Assembly: GCA_003150755.1 (NCBI GenBank)
Contig: QAMT01000002.1
Coordinates: forward strand, 558,001 to 622,000
DNA length: 64,000 bases
Reading direction: 5' to 3'
DNA from: Phascolarctobacterium sp.
GTDB taxonomy: Bacteria; Bacillota; Negativicutes; Acidaminococcales; Acidaminococcaceae
A program made the translations under genes and the position numbers. Under the pieces are notes generated by a model. The model saw only the letters and a list, made by a program, of their open reading frames with translations, had not been told where the DNA came from and did no database searches. Numbering within the stretch: the stretch's first letter is position 1; each line of letters begins with the position of its first letter. This document shows positions 49,961 to 59,226 of this stretch, piece after piece.

Positions 49961-50244
49961 GAACTGCTACCTCCTTACTCTTGACAGTTTTATCAAATTC
50001 TCTATTTTAATGAATTGATAGCTGATAAAATTATATTAGATACTCCGTTAAGTGTCAAGAATAAACAAGGCTATAAAAAAGGTTTTTTCAAGAAATTTCA
50101 GTATAAAATGTAATTTGTACTGTAAAATTACATAAAAAACAAAGCAATTGATAAAAAACACTAATTTTGTTAAAATAAATAGATAGACAAATCACAGGAC
50201 CGGCAGCGTCAAAAACAAAAATTCAGCGGAAAGGACTAAAGCTA
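49961..50244. other. Divergent rpmH-dnaA intergenic region
   Basis: 284 AT-rich bases with promoters for both directions expected. I see no convincing TTATCCACA-type DnaA box here, unlike the dnaA-dnaN gap. Confidence 0.5.
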
Positions 50245-51666
50245 ATGACTCCCTATAATGTATCGGAAATATGGGAACAACTGCTTCAAAGGCTCAAAAA
50301 TTCCGTCAGCGAAACAGTTTATAATACTATTATAAGCCCGGCAGTGCCTCTGGCGGCATCTGGCACAGTTTTTTCAATCGGCGTCAATAATAATTTTCTG
50401 AAAAAATGGCTGGAAGAAAATTATAAAACCATTATTGAAAACCTGCTTGCGGAAATAACCGGACAGGAATTCAGACTGAAGATAGAAAATCTGGATTTTC
50501 AGGCGCCTCAGCCGGTTAAGGAATATATGGTAAAAGAAGAAACCGTGCCGCCAAAGCCAGCAAAAAAAGAAATCATTCACGAAATAAAACCGGCAGAAGT
50601 TAAAAATACTTATGTACAGCCGGCGCTTTTCGAAGAACAGATGCCAAGCAACCTTAATATCAAATATACATTTGATACCTTTGTTATCGGCAACTCCAAC
50701 CGTTTTGCCTATGCTGCGGCACAGGCAGTGGCCGCAAAACCTGGCATTGCATATAACCCTCTTTTTATTTACGGCGGCGTAGGCCTTGGAAAAACACATC
50801 TGATGCACGCTATCGGCAACCAAATCAAAAAAAATCAGCCCAATGCCAAGGTTTTATATATTTCCAGCGAAAAATTTCTGAATGAAATTGTAACTTCCAT
50901 TGAAAAAAGGACAATGGAAAATTTTAAAAACAAATACCGTAAAATTGACTGCCTTATTATTGATGACATTCAGTTTCTGGAAAAAAGAGAGCGTACCCTG
51001 GAAGAATTTTTCCATACTTTTAACGCCCTGTACGAAGAAAACAAACAGATTATTATTTCCAGCGACAGGCTGCCCAAACATATCAAAAATATTGAGGACC
51101 GCCTGCGTTCCCGCTTTGAATGCGGCCTCATGGCTGATATCCAGTCGCCGGACCTGGAAACAAGAATTGCCATTCTGCGTAAAAAAGCAGAACTGGAAGG
51201 CATCGAAATCCCTCATGATGTTATAACGCTGGTTGCTTCCAGCATTACTACCAATATCAGGGAAATCGAAGGGGCTTACACCAAAATTGTTGCTTACGCA
51301 GGACTGATGAATATGCCTATTACAGTAGAACTTGCCAAAAATATTCTTGATGAAATGGGCGCTACCGTACAAAGTAAGCAGATTACCTTTGAAGCCATCA
51401 ACGAAGCAACAGCCAATTATTTTAAAATCAAACCTGAAGAACTGCTGACTAAAAAACGCACGCAAAGCATTGCCACGGCAAGGCATATCGCTATGTATCT
51501 CTGCCGCGAGCTGATAGACCTTTCCTATCCGCGCATCGGCGAAATTTACGGTGGACGTGACCACAGTACGGTAATACATGCCTACGATAAAATCAACAGC
51601 CAGCGCAAAAAAGACCCTGCCATAGAAAAAGCCATTGTTTTTCTGACAGAACAACTTAAACAGTAA
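50245..51666 (+). CDS. dnaA: Replication initiator DnaA
   Basis: 473 residues: domain I (IWEQLLQRLKNSVSETVYNT), linker with Pro-rich VPPKPAKKE, AAA+ domain III with Walker A GGVGLGKTHLMHAIGN and Walker B CLIIDDIQFLEKRERT, arginine finger region, and DNA-binding domain IV with GGRDHSTVIHAYDKI. It melts oriC, which lies directly downstream. ATG with GGAAAGGA upstream. It starts the plus-strand arm. Confidence 0.98.
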   Translation: MTPYNVSEIWEQLLQRLKNSVSETVYNTIISPAVPLAASGTVFSIGVNNNFLKKWLEENYKTIIENLLAEITGQEFRLKIENLDFQAPQPVKEYMVKEETVPPKPAKKEIIHEIKPAEVKNTYVQPALFEEQMPSNLNIKYTFDTFVIGNSNRFAYAAAQAVAAKPGIAYNPLFIYGGVGLGKTHLMHAIGNQIKKNQPNAKVLYISSEKFLNEIVTSIEKRTMENFKNKYRKIDCLIIDDIQFLEKRERTLEEFFHTFNALYEENKQIIISSDRLPKHIKNIEDRLRSRFECGLMADIQSPDLETRIAILRKKAELEGIEIPHDVITLVASSITTNIREIEGAYTKIVAYAGLMNMPITVELAKNILDEMGATVQSKQITFEAINEATANYFKIKPEELLTKKRTQSIATARHIAMYLCRELIDLSYPRIGEIYGGRDHSTVIHAYDKINSQRKKDPAIEKAIVFLTEQLKQ

Positions 51667-51915
51667 CTTATCAACAGTTTTCTGTGGAAAATGTGTTTAA
51701 ACCTGTTGATAACATGTTAAAACAATTAAATCAACGAGAAAAAGTTTAAAATGTTTAAAGTTATGAACAGTTTTCCACACATTATCAACATGTCTGAAAA
51801 TACGATTTTATCGCGTCTTTTTCTGTTTTCAACATTTCCACACTTACTACTATAACTACTACTAAGTTATTTAAATTATATATAGTTATTATAAAATAAC
51901 GGAGGTCTGCATAAC
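51667..51915 (+). other. oriC: Origin of replication oriC (DnaA boxes, DnaA-trio, unwinding region)
   Basis: DnaA-box-like 9-mers: TTATCAACA at 51668-51676, TTTTCCACA on the minus strand at 51691-51683, TTATCAACA minus at 51712-51704, TTTTCCACA at 51771-51779, TTATCAACA at 51782-51790, and ATTTCCACA at 51834-51842. The last box is followed by the trio array ACTACTATAACTACTACTA (51846-51864) and then an AT-only unwinding stretch (51865-51900). Box, trios and AT-rich element in this order match the basal unwinding system described in Bacillus subtilis. Confidence 0.85.
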
Positions 51916-53025
51916 ATGAAATTTACCTGCTCAACCACAAGCCTTAACAAAGCTATCCAAACAGTCCAACGTGCTATTTCATCAAAGCCTACCGCCCCGA
52001 TATTTTCCGGCATTCACATCATTGCCTCCGAAAATATCCTGTATGTACAGGCAATGGATTTAAACATGGCCATTTCCTGTACTGTTGAAAGCAGCACGGA
52101 AACGAATGGAGAAATTGTCGTATCGGCCAAGCATTTTTCTGAACTGATGCGCAAATTGCCTGGTGAAACTGTTACTATTACCAAAAATAAAGAAGAAAGA
52201 ACAATTACTGTCCAGTCTGCCAAATCTGATTTTCAGCTGCTTTTAATGAATGAGGACGATTATCCGAAATTCCCGGAATTCAATCCTGAAAAGCAGATTG
52301 TGATGGAAGATGAAAAAATCAAAGAACTTATCAAAAAGACTATTTTTTCCTGTTCTACTGATGAAGCAAGGCCGCTTTTTACAGGTATTCTTGTAGAAAT
52401 CGGCGAAGGAAAAATTACCTTTGTAGGCACTAATACGCACAGGTTGGCAATTAAAAGCATGCCTTACGATTCAGATGAAGATATGTCGATAATTATTCCT
52501 GCGCGTGTACTTTCTGAAATTGCCCGTAATCTGACCAGCGACCTGCCGCAGGAGATTAAAATTTCACTTCTGAACAATCAGATTATGGTGGTTATCGACC
52601 AGGTAATCATTGTGTCCAGGCTTATCGAAGGTAAATTCCCTGATTACAGGCGTGTTATTCCCCCTTCCTTCAATACCAAAACCAGGTTTAATGTTAAAGA
52701 GCTAGCCGGTGCTGTTGAAAGGGTGGCGCTGTTTTCCAGCGATGGCGATTACAGCATTATCAAAGTCAGCGTAGGAGATACGGAAATTGTTGTTACTTCC
52801 AGCAGCCCGGATGTTGGCAAGGGACGTGAGGATATTCAGTGCCGCACCGAAGGCGATACCCTTAATGTGGCTTTTAATTCCAAATACATTCTGGATATTT
52901 TGAAAAATCTTTCTGATGAAGAAGCAGTTATGGAACTGAATAATTCGTTAAGCCCGGTTTGTATTAAACCTGTCGGCGAAGAAAATTATATTTATATTGT
53001 TACTCCGGTAAGGGTAGTGTTCTGA
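51916..53025 (+). CDS. dnaN: DNA polymerase III beta sliding clamp
   Basis: 369 residues, three clamp domains: STTSLNKAIQTVQRAISSKPTAPIFSGI, then TDEARPLFTGILVEIGEGKITFVGTNTHRLAI, and the C-terminal YIYIVTPVRVVF that ends in the conserved VR(P/V) region. It encircles DNA as a dimer and tethers polymerase III. GGAGG lies before the ATG, and its stop overlaps the next start (TGATATG). Confidence 0.98.
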   Translation: MKFTCSTTSLNKAIQTVQRAISSKPTAPIFSGIHIIASENILYVQAMDLNMAISCTVESSTETNGEIVVSAKHFSELMRKLPGETVTITKNKEERTITVQSAKSDFQLLLMNEDDYPKFPEFNPEKQIVMEDEKIKELIKKTIFSCSTDEARPLFTGILVEIGEGKITFVGTNTHRLAIKSMPYDSDEDMSIIIPARVLSEIARNLTSDLPQEIKISLLNNQIMVVIDQVIIVSRLIEGKFPDYRRVIPPSFNTKTRFNVKELAGAVERVALFSSDGDYSIIKVSVGDTEIVVTSSSPDVGKGREDIQCRTEGDTLNVAFNSKYILDILKNLSDEEAVMELNNSLSPVCIKPVGEENYIYIVTPVRVVF

Positions 53026-53026
53026 T

Positions 53027-53251
53027 ATGCAAAAAATGAATGTACAGATTGAAACTGAATATATTACTTTAACCAATCTTTTGAAATATGCCGGTGTGGT
53101 AATGAGCGGCGGCCAGGCGCATGAACTTATTGAAGCGGGAATGGTAAAGCTGAACGGACAGTCTGTCAGTGAAAAACGCAAAAAAATCCGTGCCGGTGAT
53201 TTGGTTGAAATAAAAGATTTGGCAGCAATAACTGTAGAAAATGAAAATTAA
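53027..53251 (+). CDS. yaaA: S4-domain protein YaaA (RlbA)
   Basis: 74 residues consisting of an S4 RNA-binding fold: YITLTNLLKYAGVVMSGGQAHELIEAGMVKLNGQSVSEKRKKIRAGDLVEI. Thought to bind ribosomal RNA in Firmicutes; always next to recF. Its start follows the dnaN stop by one base and has no strong site of its own, so translation is coupled. It overlaps recF by 11 bases. Confidence 0.92.
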   Translation: MQKMNVQIETEYITLTNLLKYAGVVMSGGQAHELIEAGMVKLNGQSVSEKRKKIRAGDLVEIKDLAAITVENEN

Positions 53252-54371
53252 CGGTCTTTATCTGCATAATTTCAGAAATTATCAGCAATGCAGCTTGCAG
53301 TTTCCGGCAATGGTGAATATTCTGTACGGTAAAAATGCCCAGGGAAAAACCAATTTGCTGGAAGCTGTGTTTTATGCTGCCTTTGGCATGTCGCACCGCA
53401 CTTCACAGGAGGATGACCTGTTTGGTGAGGGACGGCGCGAACTGGCAGTAAAGGTTGATTTTACAAGCTTTGATGCAGAGTATGATATAAAAATCAAGCG
53501 GTACGAACAGCACGGACGTATTAAAAAAGAACTGCTGCTTGATAATGTCAGCATTAAAGCTAAAGAGCATTACGGAACCTTGAATGCAGTAATGTTTTCG
53601 CCGGAGGATTTACAGCTGATTAAGGGTGAGCCGCAGCTGCGCCGCCGTTTTTTTGATATGCAGATAGCGCAGACCGATAAAGCCTATTATGAGCTTTTGG
53701 TAAAATATAACCGTTTGCTTTTGCAGCGCAACAGACTGCTCAAAACTATACGTGATGAAGGATGCGGCAAAGAGCAGCTCATCTTATGGGATAACGAATT
53801 AAGTACGGCGGCTGCCGTAATTGTGCAGAAAAGGCTGGCAGCTTTGCAAAAATTACTGGCTATTGCCAGTAAAATTTATGCTTCTATTGCCGGCAGCGGT
53901 GAAGAACTTAATATAAAATACGGCTTAAAAAGCAGCAATGATTTTATTTTAGAGCAGGAAAATAAAACAGATGCTGAATGGAAGTGTTTTTATATGCAGG
54001 AACTTAAAACCCGTCAGGCACTGGATATTCTGCGCGGTAATACAAGTATCGGTCCGCACAGAGATGATTTGTTTTTTTATGTCAGCGGCAGGCTGCTTAA
54101 AGCGTTTGGTTCGCAGGGTCAGCAGCGCAGTGCGGCGCTGGCATTAAAGCTGGCTCAGCTTGAATATGTAAAAAATGCTGTCGGTGAGTATCCGGTACTG
54201 CTTTTGGACGACGTTATGAGCGAACTGGATGCTGACAGGAGAACGCATTTATTAAAATTTATTGACGGCAGGGTGCAGACTTTTATTACAGTTAATGATA
54301 AACACCTGATACCGGATTTAAACAACAATGCTTATTTTTATATTGAAAACGGAAAGGTAACGCAGGGCTGA
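53241..54371 (+). CDS. recF: DNA repair and replication protein RecF
   Basis: 376 residues of the SMC-like family: Walker A YGKNAQGKTNLLEAVFYA, RRRFFDMQIAQTD, signature region FGSQGQQRSAALALKLAQ and Walker B PVLLLDDVMSELD. It loads RecA at gaps with RecO and RecR. The ATG is within yaaA; the stop overlaps the DciA-like ATG by one base, so the genes form one translational unit. Confidence 0.97.
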   Translation: MKINGLYLHNFRNYQQCSLQFPAMVNILYGKNAQGKTNLLEAVFYAAFGMSHRTSQEDDLFGEGRRELAVKVDFTSFDAEYDIKIKRYEQHGRIKKELLLDNVSIKAKEHYGTLNAVMFSPEDLQLIKGEPQLRRRFFDMQIAQTDKAYYELLVKYNRLLLQRNRLLKTIRDEGCGKEQLILWDNELSTAAAVIVQKRLAALQKLLAIASKIYASIAGSGEELNIKYGLKSSNDFILEQENKTDAEWKCFYMQELKTRQALDILRGNTSIGPHRDDLFFYVSGRLLKAFGSQGQQRSAALALKLAQLEYVKNAVGEYPVLLLDDVMSELDADRRTHLLKFIDGRVQTFITVNDKHLIPDLNNNAYFYIENGKVTQG

Positions 54372-55183
54372 TGGAAAATATAGAGCAGATTTTACTGAAT
54401 ATGCTGCCGGGCAAGGAAGAAAAAGATGCTTATCTTGTTTTTTATTTGCAAAGCAGATGGCAAAATATCTGCGGCGGTAATGTAGCCAAACATTCCAAAC
54501 CGGTCCATTTTGAAAACAAGGTTCTGTTTATCAATACCGATAGTTCTGTCTGGTCCAATCATTTACTGCTGATGAAAAAGCAGTTTTTAAAAAATATCAA
54601 CGGCGCACTTAATAAAAGAGCAGTTAACGATTTAAAATTTTTTAACGGCAGCGTTGATAACTTGTTTTTAAAAAAAGCATCAGATAATGAACAGCAGGAA
54701 AATATTGTTTTAAATAAAGATGAGATTGAAAAAATAAAAAATCTGACCGGAATGGTAAAAAATGCCAAGCTGCGGCAGAGTTTACTTTCTTTTAAAGCAG
54801 CTTCGGCTAAAAGAGAAAAATTTTTAGTGCAGCATGGCGCTGAAAAATGCCGTAAATGCGGAGCAGTTATCAGCAGCGGCGGCAATTTATGCAATGTCTG
54901 CGCTCGTTACGAAAAAGAACAGCAGCATGACGCTGTGTTAAAGTTTTTGCTTACCGAACCCTGGTCGGATTACGAAAACTGTAAAAAAACGCTGAATTGT
55001 GATAAAATATTATACGACAGCGTTAAAAATAACCTTAAACAGCATTATTACGCTAAAGTTGCCGCTAATACGGCTACAACTGGTGATGAAATGCTGGCCG
55101 TGATGTTTAAGACCGGTAAACCGCCGGTGTTAATTGATGATAAAACCTATCAGAATGTTTTGGCCAATTTGCGGAGGAAATAG
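54371..55183 (+). CDS. DUF721/DciA-like helicase-loader protein with zinc ribbon
   Basis: 270 residues, longer than usual for this slot (often 100-170). The N-terminal DUF721 domain is visible (VFYLQSRWQNICGGNVAKHSKPVHF, LFINTDSSVWSNHLLLMKKQF). A zinc ribbon with Cys160/163 (CRKCG) and Cys174/177 (CNVC) follows, then a helical C-terminal domain (ALKFLLTEPWSDYENCKK, DEMLAVMFKTGKPPVLIDDK). DUF721 proteins of the DciA type help load DnaB helicase. The position after recF is the conserved one. The ribbon and tail are noteworthy. Confidence 0.82.
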   Translation: MENIEQILLNMLPGKEEKDAYLVFYLQSRWQNICGGNVAKHSKPVHFENKVLFINTDSSVWSNHLLLMKKQFLKNINGALNKRAVNDLKFFNGSVDNLFLKKASDNEQQENIVLNKDEIEKIKNLTGMVKNAKLRQSLLSFKAASAKREKFLVQHGAEKCRKCGAVISSGGNLCNVCARYEKEQQHDAVLKFLLTEPWSDYENCKKTLNCDKILYDSVKNNLKQHYYAKVAANTATTGDEMLAVMFKTGKPPVLIDDKTYQNVLANLRRK

Positions 55184-55184
55184 T

Positions 55185-55466
55185 ATGTATTTGCATTTGG
55201 GCTCTGATTTTGTTATTAAAAATACCGATATCATTGCTATCTTTAATATCAGAAACCAGAAAAACAACGTATTCAAAAACTATCTGCAAAAGCAGTGTGA
55301 AAACCATAAATACGAAGTAGTTGATTTATCGGAGAATGGAGAATATTCCAGTTGTATCCTTACGGATGATAAAATCTATCTTTCGGGAATTTCGGCTCTA
55401 ACCTTGAAAAAACGCGCCGAGGACGATTTTGGCATTGAAGTTTACAACAGAAGCCGTGATAATTGA
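55185..55466 (+). CDS. remB: DUF370/RemB-like regulatory protein
   Basis: 93 residues: MYLHLGSDFVIKNTDIIAIFN and KRAEDDFGIEVYNRS are characteristic of RemB (YaaB), a small DNA-binding relative of RemA that sits between recF and gyrB. GGAGG before the ATG at 55185 fixes the start; an upstream extension is inside the previous gene. Confidence 0.88.
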   Translation: MYLHLGSDFVIKNTDIIAIFNIRNQKNNVFKNYLQKQCENHKYEVVDLSENGEYSSCILTDDKIYLSGISALTLKKRAEDDFGIEVYNRSRDN

Positions 55467-55477
55467 TGGAGGTAAAG

Positions 55478-57400
55478 ATGTCGACTTTAGAAGAAGCAAC
55501 AGAAGTAAAAGGGCAGTATGGCGCGAGCCAGATTCAGGTCCTGGAAGGGCTTGAGGCTGTACGTAAACGCCCGAGTATGTATATTGGCAGTATTTCCGGC
55601 AGGGGCCTGCACCATCTGGTGTATGAGGTAATTGATAACAGTATCGACGAGGCCTTGGCCGGTTATTGTTCTTTGATTGAGGTAATTATTCATAACGATA
55701 ACAGTATTACCGTTAAAGATAACGGCCGCGGTATTCCTGTCGATATGCATAAAGTGGGCAAACCTGCGGTAGAAGTTGTTATGACGATTCTGCATGCCGG
55801 CGGTAAATTCGGAGATGGCGGTTACAAGGTTTCCGGCGGTTTGCACGGCGTAGGCGTATCCTGCGTTAATGCGCTCAGCGAGCATATGGAAGTTGAAGTG
55901 CGCCGCGGCGGTAAGGTTTACGGAATTGAATTTGCACGCGGTAAAACCGTTGTGCCGTTGTATGAAAAAGGCACAACAGACGAAACCGGTACTTCCGTGC
56001 ATTTTAAGCCGGACGCAGAAATTTTTACGGAATTGGTTTACAGCTATGAAACACTGCGTCTGCGCATCCGCGAGCTGGCGTTTTTGAATAAAGGCGTAAA
56101 AATTACGCTGAGCGATGAACGCAGCGGCAAAGTTGAAACCTTCCATTACGAAGGCGGCATTATTGAATTTGTAAAATACGTTGACGAAAATAAAGATAAA
56201 ATTAATGAAGAACCGATTTATATCGAAGGCATCAAAGACGAAAACATTGTCGAAGTGGCAATGCAGTATTGCGATACCTATAACGAAAATATTTTTACTT
56301 TTGTCAATAACATCAATACCGAAGAAGGCGGCACGCATTTAAGCGGTTTTAAACAGGCTTTAACAAGAACAATCAATGATTATGCCCGCAAAATTGGCGT
56401 CTTGAAGGATAATGACGATAATTTAAGCGGCGATGATGTGCGCGAAGGTATTACCGCTGTTATCAGCATTAAAGTGCGCGAACCGCAGTTTGAAGGACAG
56501 ACAAAAACCAAACTTGGCAACAGTGAAATCCGCCCCATTGTTGACAGCATGGTCAGCGAAGGGCTGGCAGAATTTTTTGAAGAAAATCCGGCTGTTGCCA
56601 AAAAGATTGTTGAAAAATCCATTATTTCCGCACGTGCAAGATTGGCTGCGCGTAAAGCAAGAGAGCTTACCCGCCGTAAAAATGCGCTGGAAATCAGCAG
56701 CCTGCCTGGTAAACTGGCTGACTGCCAGAGTAAGGACGCCGCAGAAACGGAAATTTACCTCGTCGAAGGCGATTCCGCAGGCGGCAGTGCCAAACAGGGC
56801 AGAGACAGGCGTTTTCAGGCTATTTTGCCTTTGCGCGGCAAAATTTTGAACGTTGAAAAAGCGCGTCTTGATAAAATTTTAAGCAGTGAAGAAATCCGTA
56901 ATATGATTACAGCTTTCGGCTGCGGTATTGGCGAAGAATTTGATATTAACAAAGCGCGTTACGGCAAAATTATTATTATGACGGATGCCGACGTTGACGG
57001 CGCTCACATCCGTACCTTGCTGCTTACGTTCTTCTACCGTTATATGCAGCCGCTGATTAAGGAAGGGCATGTCTTTATTGCCCAGCCGCCGCTGTATCTG
57101 GTACGTAAAGGCCAAAAACACATGTATGCTTATAGTGATGATGAGTTGCAAAAAGTACTTGATGAAGTCGGCCGCGATAATAACCCTTATGTACAGCGAT
57201 ATAAAGGCTTAGGCGAAATGAACCCGGAACAGCTTTGGGAAACAACTATGAATCCGGAAGCGCGTACCGTTTTGCAGGTACATTTGGAGGATGCAGCCGA
57301 AGCCGATACTATTTTCTCCATCCTGATGGGCGACAAGGTTGAGCCGCGCCGTCAGTTTATCGAGCAGAATGCCGGTAAAGTACGTAATCTTGATTTGTAA
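55478..57400 (+). CDS. gyrB: DNA gyrase subunit B
   Basis: 640 residues: GHKL ATPase (LEAVRKRPSMYIGS, IDNSIDEALAGYC, DNGRGIPVD, GGKFGDGGYKVSGGLHGVG), transducer, TOPRIM (LVEGDSAGGSAKQGRDRRF, ILPLRGKILNVEKA, TDADVDGAHIRTL) and the C-terminal YKGLGEMNPEQLWETTMNPE. The ATG at 55478 has GGAGG 8 bases upstream; five earlier codons are excluded. With GyrA it introduces negative supercoils. Confidence 0.98.
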   Translation: MSTLEEATEVKGQYGASQIQVLEGLEAVRKRPSMYIGSISGRGLHHLVYEVIDNSIDEALAGYCSLIEVIIHNDNSITVKDNGRGIPVDMHKVGKPAVEVVMTILHAGGKFGDGGYKVSGGLHGVGVSCVNALSEHMEVEVRRGGKVYGIEFARGKTVVPLYEKGTTDETGTSVHFKPDAEIFTELVYSYETLRLRIRELAFLNKGVKITLSDERSGKVETFHYEGGIIEFVKYVDENKDKINEEPIYIEGIKDENIVEVAMQYCDTYNENIFTFVNNINTEEGGTHLSGFKQALTRTINDYARKIGVLKDNDDNLSGDDVREGITAVISIKVREPQFEGQTKTKLGNSEIRPIVDSMVSEGLAEFFEENPAVAKKIVEKSIISARARLAARKARELTRRKNALEISSLPGKLADCQSKDAAETEIYLVEGDSAGGSAKQGRDRRFQAILPLRGKILNVEKARLDKILSSEEIRNMITAFGCGIGEEFDINKARYGKIIIMTDADVDGAHIRTLLLTFFYRYMQPLIKEGHVFIAQPPLYLVRKGQKHMYAYSDDELQKVLDEVGRDNNPYVQRYKGLGEMNPEQLWETTMNPEARTVLQVHLEDAAEADTIFSILMGDKVEPRRQFIEQNAGKVRNLDL

Positions 57401-57412
57401 TAGGGTGAAAAA

Positions 57413-57712
57413 ATGAAAATCAGAAAAAATCTTTCCGATGAGGAAATGTTAAAGGGCTACGAAGAAGAAGTAAATTTTGAAAATGCCATTTACGGTGATG
57501 AGCCTGTTAAAAATAAAAAATTAAAAACTGCCAAAAAAGCAGGCAGCAAAGAAATTTTATTGCCGGAAGAAGCTTTGGAAAAATTAAACCGTTATTTGCT
57601 GGAAATCAGCATGGACTGGTTTAAAAATACCAAAGGAGAAGCCGACTGGAAAGTTTATAAAGAAGACGGGCAGATTATTATAAAACCTGCCGCAGCCAAG
57701 AAGAAAGCCTGA
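57413..57712 (+). CDS. Small charged hypothetical protein in the gyr operon
   Basis: 99 residues, very Lys/Glu-rich (KIRKNLSDEEMLKGYEEEV, KNKKLKTAKKAGSKEILLPEEAL) with a small C-terminal structured part (LNRYLLEISMDWFKNTKGEADWKVYKED). The family is unrecognised. It is between gyrB (12 bases) and thiN (overlapping by one base), so it belongs to this operon. Function unknown; no signal peptide. Confidence 0.65.
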   Translation: MKIRKNLSDEEMLKGYEEEVNFENAIYGDEPVKNKKLKTAKKAGSKEILLPEEALEKLNRYLLEISMDWFKNTKGEADWKVYKEDGQIIIKPAAAKKKA

Positions 57713-58437
57713 TGGATATTAGTCTGAACCTGCCGCAGGGACAGTTTGTTTTTAAAAACAGCAAAACAGATAGCAGTGATTTTGTTATTGCCTCTGCAGG
57801 CGGCAGAAAGCCTGATTTAAACTGGTTTAAAATTGTTGCTGACGGCAGAAAAATTTATTGCGCCGACAAAGGGCTGGAAATCTGCATGGACGCAGGTTTT
57901 GTGCCGGAGTTGTTATGCGGTGATGACGACAGCGCCGGTAAAGAATATCTTAAGAAGGCAGAAAAAGAAAATATAAAAACGGCTTTATTCAATCCAGACA
58001 AGGATGATACTGATTTGCAGCTTTTACTTACCATGCTGCCGCAGAATATGCCGCTTTTGGCAACAGGCATTTGGGGTGGCAGGTTTGACCATTTATACAG
58101 TAATGTATTTTCGCTTTTGGCATATAAAGAAAAAAATGCAGTTCCGGTAATAATGGCAGACGAAAATGAAGTTATGGTGCTGCTTGCTGCGGGCGAAAGT
58201 TTGGACTTTTTACCGCAGCAGGATTTTAAAGCATTATCGCTTTTGCCGCTTAGAAATAGTATTGTGAGTATTGAAGGTGTTAGATGGCCTTTAGATAAAG
58301 CAGGAATTTTTACTTATAATCCTTACGCTGTCAGCAATGAAATTACGGCAGGCACAGTAAAAGCAGAATGCCACAGCGGCTGCATAGGTTTTTATTTAAA
58401 AACTGAAACAGCAGGCTGCCGTAAGAGGTATTTATAA
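57712..58437 (+). CDS. thiN: Thiamine diphosphokinase
   Basis: 241 residues of thiamine pyrophosphokinase: KIYCADKGLEICMDAGFVPELLCGDDDSA, NPDKDDTDLQLLLTML (nucleotide/Mg binding) and GIWGGRFDHLYSNVFSLLA. It transfers pyrophosphate from ATP to thiamine, giving TPP. Its location in the gyrB-gyrA interval is unusual for Firmicutes, where it is normally by rpe/rsgA. Together with the ThiW gene it points to thiamine or thiazole salvage. ATG overlaps the previous stop. Confidence 0.9.
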   Translation: MDISLNLPQGQFVFKNSKTDSSDFVIASAGGRKPDLNWFKIVADGRKIYCADKGLEICMDAGFVPELLCGDDDSAGKEYLKKAEKENIKTALFNPDKDDTDLQLLLTMLPQNMPLLATGIWGGRFDHLYSNVFSLLAYKEKNAVPVIMADENEVMVLLAAGESLDFLPQQDFKALSLLPLRNSIVSIEGVRWPLDKAGIFTYNPYAVSNEITAGTVKAECHSGCIGFYLKTETAGCRKRYL

Positions 58438-58442
58438 AAAAT

Positions 58443-59210
58443 ATGGAAAATCTTGATTTATTTAATATAATTTTGTTTGTCGTTACAGGGTTTGTATCGG
58501 CTTTTATTGATTCTACTGTCGGAGGGGGCGGCTTGATTTCCGTACCTGCGCTGCTTGGTTCCGGTTTGCCGGTAAGCATGGTGCTTGGCACCAATAAGCT
58601 GGCGGCAAGCATGGGCGCAGTAACCAGCGTTATTTCCTTCTGGCGTTCCGGCAATATCAATAAAAGGCTTGTTGTATCGCTGGTGCCGCTTTCCATGATT
58701 GGTTCTATCTGCGGCGCTTATACGGTGCATCTTTTGCCGCAGGATTTTATGCGCAACCTGGTAGTTATTATGCTGGTGATGATTGCCATTTATACTTACA
58801 GGCGCAAAGACTGGGGCAGCTTTACAAGCCGGACGGAACTTAGTTTCTGGAGTCTTGCAGGCGCATTTTTAATGGCGCTGTGTATGGGCTTTTATGATGG
58901 TTTTTTCGGTCCCGGGACGGGAACCTTTTTGATTTTTGGTTTTTTATTTTTGGGCTGTGATTTTGTTACTGCCGCCGGTAATGGCAAGGCGCTTAATACC
59001 GCCAGTAATCTGGCCGGATTGGCAACATTTATTTACAACGGCTCGGTAGTATGGGTTTATGGCCTTATTATGGGAGCAAGCATGATTGCCGGTGCCTATT
59101 TTGGCACACGCATGGCTATAAAACATGGCGCTGCTTACGTAAGGCCGCTGTTTTTAACGGTAACAACGCTTTTAATAGGCAAACAGATATATGATATTTT
59201 ATTTAATTAA
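58443..59210 (+). CDS. TSUP-family (TauE/SafE) anion permease
   Basis: 255 residues, about eight helices: FIDSTVGGGGLISVPALLGSGLPV near the start, the conserved GFYDGFFGPGTGTFLIF in the middle, and AAGNGKALNTASNLAGLATF. TSUP proteins export sulfite or import/exports organosulfonates; substrate unknown. Located 16 bases upstream of gyrA, it interrupts the usual adjacent gyrB-gyrA. Confidence 0.88.
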   Translation: MENLDLFNIILFVVTGFVSAFIDSTVGGGGLISVPALLGSGLPVSMVLGTNKLAASMGAVTSVISFWRSGNINKRLVVSLVPLSMIGSICGAYTVHLLPQDFMRNLVVIMLVMIAIYTYRRKDWGSFTSRTELSFWSLAGAFLMALCMGFYDGFFGPGTGTFLIFGFLFLGCDFVTAAGNGKALNTASNLAGLATFIYNGSVVWVYGLIMGASMIAGAYFGTRMAIKHGAAYVRPLFLTVTTLLIGKQIYDILFN

Positions 59211-59226
59211 GGGTTGAGGTGATATT

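Noticed and set aside
49961..50244. DnaA-box cluster upstream of dnaA
   Set aside because: Only loose TTGATAAAA-like matches; the true cluster is in the dnaA-dnaN gap.
50854..51654. 266-codon minus-strand frame within dnaA
   Set aside because: Antisense shadow of the AAA+ domain.
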